From NCBI GenBank assembly GCA_022823725.1, contig JAJEHL010000026.1:1-64000 (forward strand): 64,000 bases of DNA, in the 5' to 3' direction. The notes beneath the pieces were generated by a model. It did no database searches. It had not been told where the DNA came from and saw only the letters and a program-made list of their open reading frames with translations. Below, in pieces: positions 55,202-63,326 of this stretch (positions are counted from its first letter, which is position 1; every line of letters starts with the position of its first letter). The DNA comes from Candidatus Latescibacterota bacterium (GTDB taxonomy: Bacteria > Latescibacterota > UBA2968). The position numbers and the translations under genes are program-made.

Positions 55202-56643
55202 AACCCCATCATCTTCGACGCGATCTCGACCTCCTCGGCAAACGCCTCTGCCTCCTCGTCATACGTATCAAACGGATCGCGGAAGCTCAAATGGAATTCA
55301 TTTTCCAAATACACCGAATCCCAATCCACAATATACCGCACCCGATTTTGCGACAACGTCTTCACCATTGCCGCCCGCGCCTTTGCCCGCGTATCAGCCG
55401 GCGGCGTCCCACAAGCCTCTTCAACGCGCTCATCCGTCAACACGCGCTTCATCTTACCCTGTTGCTCCAGATCGAAATACAACCCGCGATTGGGATCGAT
55501 ATTGTGATACTCCAAATCCAAACTCTGCAACCACGGATCGTTCCAGCTCAAATTCTCCGACTCGCGAAACGCATCCAACAACCACTTCTTAGCCACCCAG
55601 TCCAAACGATCTGTCAACTGCATCGGATCGGACGCCAGATCATCAAGCGTGCGCTCCCACTCATCCAGCACCCAATCTGACTCCTCATCCAAACCCCTCA
55701 AATGGCGTTGCGCCAAATCCAAATACGTGCGCTGTATATCAATAGCCGAAATAGACCGCCCATTCTGCCGGTCCAGAACCCACTTGTATGTCGGATCCCG
55801 CGAAATTTCCTTCAATGCCCACACCGGATCCCCCAACTCCACATCCTGAGGAAAAATTTTGCGCTCTAAGAGATTCAACACCATCGCAGTCGTACCAACC
55901 TTCAGAGCCGTCGCATACTCCGACATATTCGAATCGCCCACCAGAAGGTGCAAACGGCGGTACTTGCTGTGATCTGCCAGCGGTTCATCTCGCGTATTGA
56001 TAATCGCGCGCGAAAACTGAATCCACTGATAAATCTCTGTAACAATATGATCGGCACGCTGAGAAATCTGGAAAGAAACCGCATCCTCTGTATCGGCGGC
56101 ATCTCGCACATTTTGCCCATAATAATAAAAACTATCATCATAACTACCCACGCGACCTGCACCGCAAAAAATTTGGCGCGTCACCAAAAACGGCAACAAC
56201 GCGGGAATAACAACCGTTGAAAACGGCACATTGCGCCTGACCAGATAATTTTCATGACAGCCAAACGTCGCACCCGTATAATGATCGATATTATTCTTCA
56301 AAAACGAAGCTTCTTTAGCCAACCCCAGCGCGTGCAATGCCCGATACAAAATACAATCGCCCGCCCGATCAAAAGCCACAATATCCCACAACCCCATACA
56401 CTCCGGCGTGGCGTATTCCAGATGCCCCATATCGATATAAACCCGCCCCGCATTAAACAAAAAACCCCCATTGCCCGGGGGTTCATCCCGCCCGCGATAG
56501 TGAATATCTACAATCCCCATTCGGTCAACGTGAAAAATGTGATCCTTTACCTTCACCGAAATCGTATCTGGACTCACAAAACCCTCGTGCTCGGGTGCCA
56601 AACACCCATACTCGGTTTCTATGCCAAAAATGCGATCTCTCAT
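55186..56643 (-). CDS. pafA: Pup/UBact ligase PafA
   Basis: A 485-residue carboxylate-amine ligase-like enzyme. It starts IFGIETEYGC (ATP/metal-binding Glu). The catalytic Asp is probably Asp 71 in VYIDMGHLEYATPE. GCHENYL, INTRDEP, VGDSNMSEYATALKVGTT and the C-terminal half match PafA and Dop. It lacks the Dop-loop insertion seen in the sister gene and sits last in the operon, as pafA does in actinobacteria. It should link the C-terminal Glu of UBact to lysines of target proteins. ATG 56643 overlaps the prcA stop (ATGA). Confidence 0.88.
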   Translation of the reverse strand: MRDRIFGIETEYGCLAPEHEGFVSPDTISVKVKDHIFHVDRMGIVDIHYRGRDEPPGNGGFLFNAGRVYIDMGHLEYATPECMGLWDIVAFDRAGDCILYRALHALGLAKEASFLKNNIDHYTGATFGCHENYLVRRNVPFSTVVIPALLPFLVTRQIFCGAGRVGSYDDSFYYYGQNVRDAADTEDAVSFQISQRADHIVTEIYQWIQFSRAIINTRDEPLADHSKYRRLHLLVGDSNMSEYATALKVGTTAMVLNLLERKIFPQDVELGDPVWALKEISRDPTYKWVLDRQNGRSISAIDIQRTYLDLAQRHLRGLDEESDWVLDEWERTLDDLASDPMQLTDRLDWVAKKWLLDAFRESENLSWNDPWLQSLDLEYHNIDPNRGLYFDLEQQGKMKRVLTDERVEEACGTPPADTRAKARAAMVKTLSQNRVRYIVDWDSVYLENEFHLSFRDPFDTYDEEAEAFAEEVEIASKMMGLRRGK

Positions 56644-57440
56644 TGGGACCTCTCAATGAACTGCGCCAGCGCGGGCGCAATTTCTTCTGCATCGACATTG
56701 CGGTACTTGTTTTTACCCAACTGCGACCGCCCGAGCACCACCGCCTCCACCTCCAAATCCACCAACTCCGTCGCGAGCACATCAGCCACATCCACCTCTC
56801 CGGCCACCTGCTCCAACTCGTCAGCATCTGCAGGGACCTCTTCCATCTTCCCAATCCACCGCCCAATTGCCCAGGCGCGAAGCGCAGCACCTGCGGCATC
56901 TGACAAAGACAACGCCCTCGTATCCAAACCCGACAACTCGCGCACCATCATCACATCCGCCTCCACAACACCCCCCACGGCAACACATCCCTCGTGCCGA
57001 TAAAACGCACCATCGTAATCCACCGTATAAAAAATCTGCGCCCCCTCTTGCCCATCTAACTCCGCCAGAAGCACCCGCGCCAAAAACGGAGACCGCACCA
57101 CATCGTCAAACCCCGCCTTCATCGCAGGACCCAGACCAAAATACACAATCTGGCGCAACGTCACATCGTCCTCTGAATAATTAAACCCTATCGAATGCGC
57201 CATATCAATCGCAGCCTGCCTGAGCTTCTCGATATCCGTCGAATGCCCAATCGCCGCGAGCAAAATGCGGTCGTACACCTCAAACACCTTTTGCTGACTC
57301 TGCGACAGCGTCAACAACAAAATCCCATCCTCATAACCCACACCCACAACCGGACTCCCCGTCCGAATCTGATCTTCAATATAATCGCGCCGATTCGCAA
57401 CAGCCTCTGCCCAGCGATACGGCTCATCTGACAACATCAT
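56640..57440 (-). CDS. prcA: 20S proteasome alpha subunit
   Basis: A 266-residue PrcA-like subunit. It opens PYRWAEAVANRRDYIEDQIRTGSPVVGV, the bacterial alpha-type N-terminus, continues with YDRILLAAIGHSTDIEKLR, and ends in a Glu/Asp-rich tail. Alpha rings gate entry to the proteasome chamber and dock the ATPase. The start overlaps the prcB stop by four bases (ATGA), so the subunits are made together. Confidence 0.9.
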   Translation of the reverse strand: MMLSDEPYRWAEAVANRRDYIEDQIRTGSPVVGVGYEDGILLLTLSQSQQKVFEVYDRILLAAIGHSTDIEKLRQAAIDMAHSIGFNYSEDDVTLRQIVYFGLGPAMKAGFDDVVRSPFLARVLLAELDGQEGAQIFYTVDYDGAFYRHEGCVAVGGVVEADVMMVRELSGLDTRALSLSDAAGAALRAWAIGRWIGKMEEVPADADELEQVAGEVDVADVLATELVDLEVEAVVLGRSQLGKNKYRNVDAEEIAPALAQFIERSQ

Positions 57441-58240
57441 GCGCGTCCCGCCTCCTCCCCATCCACGTATTGTACATAAAGCCCCCGCAACTCTTCGGTC
57501 TCGATCTCCGCCAGACCCGACGCCGTAATCGTCTTCACCGACGGAAAAATATCAGCCGACCGCTCGTATCGACCCGTCGCCGAATCGTATTCCGACGCCG
57601 TATCCAGAAGCTGAAGCGCGTGTCCGATTGCCGCATCGCGATCCATCTCTACAAACCGCCGACCGCTCCAGCGATTCAGATAATACATCGCCCCGCGAAT
57701 CGCCGGTGACCCCGACCCCGTCGTCGTAAAATCGGCACTCTCGAACTGCGCCCCCAGCGCATCGTAAAAATAAATTTTACCCCGCGCATCTGCCTGATCG
57801 TACGTCGCAAAAATCGGAATCACAGCGCCGATACCCTGCATCGCCATCGGCAAATTATCCTTAATCAGCAGCGACAACCGGCGCAATTTCGCCTGCAAAC
57901 TCATCTCCTGAAGCAAACGGCGGCGATAATACTGAAACGCATGCTCCAAAATTCGCGCAATCTCAAACGCAATCGAAGGCGATCCCGAAATCGCCATCAC
58001 CGAATACGCATCCAGATCAATCACCTTATCCGCGCGGTCGTAAAGCACCATATTGCCCGCTGTAGCGCGGCGATCACCTGCAACGAGCACCCCATCGGCA
58101 TATTGAAATGCCAGAATCGTCGTCGCATCCGTCGGCTCAAAAGGCAAATCGCGCTCGGACTGAACATCGCCCAAATTCTCACCTGGGAACCGGTAGCCCG
58201 TCTGCCGCAGCAAATCGACAAAATCCCCACCCGATTGCAT
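57437..58240 (-). CDS. prcB: 20S proteasome beta subunit
   Basis: A 267-residue catalytic subunit. A propeptide of 39 residues precedes the nucleophile: TDA then TTILAFQYADGVLVAGDRR, placing Thr 40 at the mature N-terminus. Downstream are DRADKVIDLDAYSVMAISGSPS, IPIFATYDQ and TGSGSPAIRGAMYY. The residue before the cleavage site is Ala rather than the Gly of Mycobacterium PrcB. The gene starts 3 bp after UBact, as pup precedes prcB in actinobacteria. Confidence 0.93.
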   Translation of the reverse strand: MQSGGDFVDLLRQTGYRFPGENLGDVQSERDLPFEPTDATTILAFQYADGVLVAGDRRATAGNMVLYDRADKVIDLDAYSVMAISGSPSIAFEIARILEHAFQYYRRRLLQEMSLQAKLRRLSLLIKDNLPMAMQGIGAVIPIFATYDQADARGKIYFYDALGAQFESADFTTTGSGSPAIRGAMYYLNRWSGRRFVEMDRDAAIGHALQLLDTASEYDSATGRYERSADIFPSVKTITASGLAEIETEELRGLYVQYVDGEEAGRA

Positions 58241-58243
58241 AAG

Positions 58244-58435
58244 CTACTCGCCTGTACGCTGGCGATAACGCCGCGCCTGATTGGGATCAACGCGCCGCAT
58301 GCGCCGCAGCAAATCGCGTGTATCTGGCCGCTCCACCTTCGGGCGTGCAGGGCCACCATCGCCATCATCGCCCGGACCAGGACCTCCCGGATCGACTGGC
58401 TTCGTCCGTCGCTCAAACTGCAAGACCTTATCCAT
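58244..58435 (-). CDS. ubact: UBact, Pup-like protein modifier
   Basis: A 63-residue, disordered, charged protein. The Gly/Pro/Asp-rich N-terminal half is followed by VERPDTRDLLRRMRRVDP and the terminal RYRQRTGE. This C-terminus is the UBact pattern described in Gram-negative bacteria with proteasomes, rather than the GGE/GGQ of actinobacterial Pup. It ends in Glu, so it can be ligated without prior deamidation. AGGAGG lies 7 bp before ATG 58435. It lies between dop and prcB, the place of pup in actinobacteria. Confidence 0.9.
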   Translation of the reverse strand: MDKVLQFERRTKPVDPGGPGPGDDGDGGPARPKVERPDTRDLLRRMRRVDPNQARRYRQRTGE

Positions 58436-58497
58436 CTACGGCCTCCTTTAAAAAATGTCTGGATCGGTGTACAACTGGTCGATTTTCAGACCAGTTC

Positions 58498-58601
58498 ATC
58501 AGGATTTACAGGATTATAGGATGAACAGGATAAAAAACAAAATCAAAACCTTCTGGATCGCGGCTTACAGCCTGCCGCGATGACGCATGCCTCGCCCCTA
58601 C
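58498..58601 (+). repeat. Repeat C, repeat A and a half repeat B
   Basis: Repeat C (58498-58534), repeat A (58545-58584), then GCATGCCTCGCCCCTAC (58585-58601), which is only the right half of repeat B. The loss of the left arm removes the palindrome. This array interrupts the operon between dop and UBact, and the final bases overlap the dop stop. Confidence 0.8.
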
Positions 58602-60127
58602 AGATCTACCTTCCCCAATTCCTCCAAAAACCCCTCCAACGTCTCCGAATTATCCAGCACCTCATTATACCGCTCTACCCGCTCTTTATCCACCAATAAT
58701 TTCATATCCACTGCATGCTGCCGGCCATTGCGCTTAAACACAATGCGATCCCAGTTAATCGACGACACATAATCGCCGAACTTCTCCAAACTGCGCCCTC
58801 GAAAATACGCCCGCGTACCCGAAGGCGGTTCCGACATCGCCGCAGCCACCTCATCATCGCCCACCAGACGCACCATCTGCCCCTGCGACTCCAGCAAATA
58901 ATACAAACCCGCATCCCGATCCACATTGCTATACTCCAGATCCTGACTCTGCATCCAGAACAAATCATCGGGATTATCCCACGCCAGATTCTCCGCCTCG
59001 CAAAAACTATCGATCAACCACTTCTTTGTCACCCAATCGCACACCCCCACCAGATCCATCGGATCGCGGCGCAACTTCTCTATCACATCTTCCCACGCCG
59101 ACAACACCCAATCCGTCTCTCGATCGCGCCCGGCAAACTCGCGCCGTGCCAAATTCAAAAACGCATCCTGAATCTCAACCGCGGGAACGAGGCGATGGCC
59201 GGGACCCTCCACCTCAACCAACCACGCATGCGACTGATCCCGAGCGATATTCTTCATCGCCGCTATCGGATCCTTCAGCCGATAATCCGGCAAACAATCC
59301 GCCTCAATCAAATCGATCACCAGCGCCGTTGACCCCACCTTGAGCGCCGTCATATACTCCGACATATTGGCATCGCCCACAATCACATGCAACCGGCGAT
59401 ATTGCGCTGCATCTGCGTGGGGTTCATCGCGCGTATTCACAACCGGACGCTTGTGCATCGTATCCACACTCGCGATCACCTCGAAAAACTCCGCGCGCTG
59501 TGACAACTGATAAATCGGCGCGCGATCTTCCCGCTCAACCCCCACCTTGCCAGCCCCGCAAAAAATTTGCCGCGTGGGGAAAAACAGCAACAACCCCTGC
59601 AATATACGCTCGAAAGGCACTGAGCGATCCATCAAATAATTCTCGTGACATCCATAGCTATGCCCTTCAAAATCCGTATTGTTCTTATACATCCGCACAG
59701 TGCCCTGATCGAGCATCTCCGTCCGCCGCTGCGCGCAAATATCCACAATGCGCTCCCCCGCCTTATCCTGTGCCACAAGCTCGAACAAACTCACGCACTC
59801 ACCCGTCGAATACTCTGGATGCGTATGGTCATTATAAAACCGGGACCCATTGTAAATAATCAAATCGCTCTTCAATTCTTTAAACGGAATTTTGCGCTTG
59901 CGGTCCTGTTGCAAATGCACCTTTTCATCGACATCATTCAACAGATTTTTAACTTCAAACCCCCGCTCATCCCGACGGGGGTTTTCCAATTGATAATCCC
60001 ACAACGGGACAAACTTACCCTGCTGATAGCACCGAATCAACTGCATTGACTCCTCCACCACATCGACCTTATCCACCTCGTCAATCGTGATTCCGTATTC
60101 TGTTTCCAAACCGAATAAGCGCGTCAT
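58598..60127 (-). CDS. dop: Dop-type depupylase/deamidase
   Basis: A 509-residue PafA/Dop-family enzyme. It starts LFGLETEYGIT and has the catalytic Asp probably at 100 (FYNDHTHPEYSTGE). Residues about 40-85 form an insertion (the Dop loop), which is absent in the second family member. GCHENYLMD, VNTRDEP and VGDANMSEYMTALKVGSTAL are shared. In this setting it would remove UBact from conjugates. Since UBact already ends in Glu, deamidation is not needed. ATG 60127 has only a weak ribosome-binding site. The operon position after the ATPase supports the assignment. Confidence 0.87.
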   Translation of the reverse strand: MTRLFGLETEYGITIDEVDKVDVVEESMQLIRCYQQGKFVPLWDYQLENPRRDERGFEVKNLLNDVDEKVHLQQDRKRKIPFKELKSDLIIYNGSRFYNDHTHPEYSTGECVSLFELVAQDKAGERIVDICAQRRTEMLDQGTVRMYKNNTDFEGHSYGCHENYLMDRSVPFERILQGLLLFFPTRQIFCGAGKVGVEREDRAPIYQLSQRAEFFEVIASVDTMHKRPVVNTRDEPHADAAQYRRLHVIVGDANMSEYMTALKVGSTALVIDLIEADCLPDYRLKDPIAAMKNIARDQSHAWLVEVEGPGHRLVPAVEIQDAFLNLARREFAGRDRETDWVLSAWEDVIEKLRRDPMDLVGVCDWVTKKWLIDSFCEAENLAWDNPDDLFWMQSQDLEYSNVDRDAGLYYLLESQGQMVRLVGDDEVAAAMSEPPSGTRAYFRGRSLEKFGDYVSSINWDRIVFKRNGRQHAVDMKLLVDKERVERYNEVLDNSETLEGFLEELGKVDL

Positions 60128-60151
60128 ATTATCTCACAACGCCAGTAATGA

Positions 60152-60304
60152 CAAAACCTTCTGGATCGCGGCTCAGAAGCATACCGCGATGACGGGCGAG
60201 GCATGCCTCGCCCCTACGTGTTCCATCTGCCTTCATCTGCCTTCATCTGGCCTTCATCTGCCTTCATCTGCGTCCATCTGCGTCCATCTGCGTCCATCTG
60301 CGGA
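60152..60304 (+). repeat. Repeat A, repeat B and a CATCTGCNTTCATCTGC tandem
   Basis: Repeat A (60152-60192), repeat B palindrome (60193-60212), then seven or more units of a TCTGCCTTCA / TCTGCGTCCA tandem to 60304. The tract abuts the stop codon of the ATPase gene at 60305. Confidence 0.85.
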
Positions 60305-61951
60305 TCACACAACGCCGTGCCTTGAGGTGCGTCGTTCTCGCCTGGGGCGAATCGGTGCTGCGCGCACCACATTTTCCGGATCGTAATCCAGCAACTTCAA
60401 CCAATCCTCTGTATTATCCGTCGGCGGGAAAATCTCATTCTCGCTATACTCCATCTCAATCCCCGCGAGCAAATCGTCAAAACCAATCCCATCTTCCGCG
60501 CCAGAAGCAATACACCGCTTAATCGCAATCTCCTTCGCACGCTGCGCAATAGACTCGAGAATTGCCCCACTACACAGATCTCCGCGACTCAACACTTCCT
60601 TCCGACCGCTTCTAAGCGTCACCTCCAAAAAGCGCGTATCATCGCGCCTGGCATATATCTCTGCAATCGCGCGCGCCGCTAGATCGTCAACTGCTGCCCG
60701 CACATTGCCATCATGCGCGTTTAACGCAGCCTCTGACAGCGGCAAATCAGCCGTCAAATAAATACCCAAAATCTCGCGCGCCGCATCCATATCCGGTCGA
60801 ATAACCTTGATCTTGCGGTCAATTCTCCCCGGACGCAAAATCGCCGGATCGATCAAATCGGGACGATTGGACGTCAAAATAATCACCACATCTTGCAATG
60901 ACTCGATCCCATCCATCTCGGAACAAAACATCGGCACAACCGTATTTGAAATATTGTGCGACCGAATTGCCCGCCGCGTCCCCAAAACCGACTCTGCCTC
61001 ATCGATAAACACCACCGGCAAAAATCCCTCGCGCCGCTTCTCCCGCGCCTGGGAGAAAATCTCGCGCACCTTGCGTTCTGACTCTCCCAACCACATATTT
61101 AAAATCTCAGGACCCTTAATATGCATAAAACACGCCTTGAGATTCAGGCCGTCCTCCTGCACCTGCCGCTCCAGATTGTACGCCGTTGCCTTCCCAATCA
61201 GCGTCTTGCCGCACCCCGGCGGACCGTACAACAAAAACCCCTTGGGCGTACTGTACTGAAACCGCTTAAACAACTCTGGATGCAACACCGGCATCTCAAT
61301 CGTATCTTTAATCGCCTGAATCGCATCTTTTTGCCCGCCGATCTTCTCCCAGGGTAAATCGGGCACTTCCTCCAGATAAAAATCCTTAACCTCGGAATGC
61401 GGCATCTTCTCCAGCGCCACGCGAAAATGCGGATCGATCCGCACCTCTTCGCCCGCCTTCAAAGCCTCGGCCTCCAGATCTGCCCCTCGCAGCAGAACAT
61501 GCGTCTGCGAACCGTGCTCTTGCCCCACCTGCAAACGCCCATCGTCCAGCACATCGACAATTTTGCCCACCGTACCCGACGGAGACTCGCCCATATCGCC
61601 CACCACGGCAAACGCCTCATTGACCAGCACGCGCGTCCCCACCCTCAAACTGCGGTCATCCAACCGCGAATCCACATTCGCATAATACTCCGCCCCACCC
61701 ACCGTGAGATACGCCACGCCATTCTCCGGCGGTGCCAACAGCGTCCCCACCCGATTGGCCGGCGCCGTCACCTTCTCCAGCGCCCCTTCCAGCTCCACAA
61801 TCGTGCGCCTCGCCTCCTCAAACGTAATCTCATCTTCCTGAAGCTGTCGGCGCAACTGGTACAACAGGGGCCGCCGTCGATCCGTCTCATCCATCGTCAT
61901 CAAAATTTGATCGATAATCGACAACGACTGAAACGTATGCTGCATATCCAC
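60305..61951 (-). CDS. Proteasomal AAA+ ATPase (ARC/Mpa family)
   Basis: A protein of about 548 residues with a short helical N-terminus (DRRRPLLYQLRRQLQ), tandem OB-type domains (about 65-180), and one AAA+ domain. Walker A is GPPGCGKT (243-250) and Walker B FIDEAES (315-321), and GPEILNMWLGESERKVR supplies the pore and sensor region. It unfolds UBact-tagged proteins into the 20S core. The C-terminus ends RHGVV, not the GQYL motif that docks Mpa/ARC to PrcA. The last annotated start is GTG 61951; a better ribosome-binding site lies further upstream, in front of an ATC codon. Confidence 0.88.
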   Translation of the reverse strand: MDMQHTFQSLSIIDQILMTMDETDRRRPLLYQLRRQLQEDEITFEEARRTIVELEGALEKVTAPANRVGTLLAPPENGVAYLTVGGAEYYANVDSRLDDRSLRVGTRVLVNEAFAVVGDMGESPSGTVGKIVDVLDDGRLQVGQEHGSQTHVLLRGADLEAEALKAGEEVRIDPHFRVALEKMPHSEVKDFYLEEVPDLPWEKIGGQKDAIQAIKDTIEMPVLHPELFKRFQYSTPKGFLLYGPPGCGKTLIGKATAYNLERQVQEDGLNLKACFMHIKGPEILNMWLGESERKVREIFSQAREKRREGFLPVVFIDEAESVLGTRRAIRSHNISNTVVPMFCSEMDGIESLQDVVIILTSNRPDLIDPAILRPGRIDRKIKVIRPDMDAAREILGIYLTADLPLSEAALNAHDGNVRAAVDDLAARAIAEIYARRDDTRFLEVTLRSGRKEVLSRGDLCSGAILESIAQRAKEIAIKRCIASGAEDGIGFDDLLAGIEMEYSENEIFPPTDNTEDWLKLLDYDPENVVRAAPIRPRRERRTSRHGVV

Positions 61952-62008
61952 ATAGTCCTGAAGAAAATCTTCAGGTGACTTTCTCTGACGATCAGAATCG
62001 TTGGTATT

Positions 62009-62023
62009 GATGGCTCACCTCCT
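62009..62023 (-). promoter_or_regulatory. Strong ribosome-binding site before an ATC codon
   Basis: On the minus strand AGGAGG (62018-62023) is followed, 6 bases later, by ATC (62009-62011), in frame with the ATPase. The frame stays open from there to GTG 61951 and would add 20 residues. No ATG, GTG or TTG exists in that added stretch, so a non-standard start is possible. Confidence 0.4.
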
Positions 62024-62025
62024 GA

Positions 62026-62219
62026 TCAGGATTCGCAGGATTTAAGGATGAACAGAGCCTGCACTGGAGTGGTTCTATCCAGTGATGAAAATCAAAGCCT
62101 GCCCCTGCATGATTTTGAGCAGGGGGCAAAACCTTCTGGATCGCGGCTCAAAAGCATACCGCGATGACAAGCTTCCCCTTCCCACTTCCCCTTCCCCCTT
62201 CACACTTCACACTTCAACC
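62026..62219 (+). repeat. Repeat C fragment, stem-loop, repeat A and pyrimidine tract
   Basis: A shortened repeat C (62026-62056), GCCCCTG/CAGGGGGC hairpin (62101-62127), repeat A (62128-62168) and a CTTCCCCTTC/TTCACACTTC tract. The remaining bases to 62274 include GGTTGGAAACCCGCCCCTAC but no gene. Confidence 0.75.
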
Positions 62220-62274
62220 AAGAATACCATATCTAAAAACCCATGTCAAGGACGGACGGGTTGGAAACCCGCCC

Positions 62275-63204
62275 CTACTCCTTTTCGAGTTTCTCCAACT
62301 TGCGCTCCATATCGATCTTAACCTCGGCGACAATATTGGCAATCGGATCCTTCTTCCCCGCCTTAATAACCGTGGGCTTCGTGATATCAAAATGCATCTT
62401 GTGCTCTATCACCAGCCCGCGCGTCGCATCGATCACCCACGCCCCCCCGCCTGTACCCTTCCCATTGTAATACAAAGACGCCGCACTCACCTCAATCCAC
62501 CCCGCGTACTCCACCTCACTCTTTTCATCGATATGCACCTCCACATTCCCCTTTGCATTCTTGATATTCTTCACCTCATAAGTACTCTTAATTTTAATCT
62601 GCGAATCGCGCCCCAGCATATCCATACTCGCAAAAGGACGCCAAAAAACGCGCTCACCCGTCCACGTATCGCCCTTATTAACCGGCCCATCTGGCAAAAC
62701 GGGCGCAAACGCGGGTATTGCCCCCTGGTACATATCCGTAATCAAATCCTGCCGCTCCACGCGAAACGCGGGAAAATCTGGCTCGAACTTCTGCACCACG
62801 CCCTCGGGCGTCACCTGCCAGGTAAAAACCCGATCATTAAACATATCAAACGTAAACGGAAACTGCTCATACGTCTGCTTCTCACCCAGAAAGATCGCTG
62901 CACTCGCGCCCTTCTTAATCTCAGCGCGAACCCCCATCACCCCTTCGGGAATCGTCTTCCCCGGCAATGCCTGGGGCACAACCACCTCTTCATGGCTGCG
63001 CCATTCATTATCTATAATCACGCGAATATGCCCGCTCTGCATCACAATCTGCTCGCCCTGATTGCTGTAATACTCCACCCGGAACTTGTGCTTATAACGC
63101 GCCTTGCGCCCCTCTGGGAACTTCAGTGCAAGCGCCGTGGCCTGTGCGCCAGCATCGGCGACCATGCCGATGAGCAGCCCGAGAATAATCGTTAATTTCC
63201 ACAT
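62275..63204 (-). CDS. Exported protein of unknown function
   Basis: A 309-residue protein with a signal peptide (MWKLTIILGLLIGMVADAGAQA). The mature part starts LALKFPEGRKARYKHKFRVEYYSNQG, like the beta-rich periplasmic proteins that begin with a 'lkyk' strand, and contains LPDGPVNKGDTWTGERVFW. No catalytic motif is recognisable. ATG 63204 has GGAGG 5 bp upstream, fixing the start. It may bind a lipid or polymer, but I cannot assign a function. Confidence 0.7.
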   Translation of the reverse strand: MWKLTIILGLLIGMVADAGAQATALALKFPEGRKARYKHKFRVEYYSNQGEQIVMQSGHIRVIIDNEWRSHEEVVVPQALPGKTIPEGVMGVRAEIKKGASAAIFLGEKQTYEQFPFTFDMFNDRVFTWQVTPEGVVQKFEPDFPAFRVERQDLITDMYQGAIPAFAPVLPDGPVNKGDTWTGERVFWRPFASMDMLGRDSQIKIKSTYEVKNIKNAKGNVEVHIDEKSEVEYAGWIEVSAASLYYNGKGTGGGAWVIDATRGLVIEHKMHFDITKPTVIKAGKKDPIANIVAEVKIDMERKLEKLEKE

Positions 63205-63238
63205 AAGCACCTCCAAAACTGCAACTACTGATGACAAG

Positions 63239-63326
63239 CAAAACCTTCTGGATCGCGGCTCAACACCATACCGCGATGACAAGCTTTTCCTTCACACTTC
63301 CTACTTCACACTTCCTACTTCCTACT
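63239..63326 (+). repeat. Repeat A and pyrimidine-rich tandem
   Basis: Repeat A spans 63239-63280, then TTCACACTTCCTACTTC repeats to about 63326. The stop codon of the Gfo/Idh gene (63315) lies inside the tract. Confidence 0.85.
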
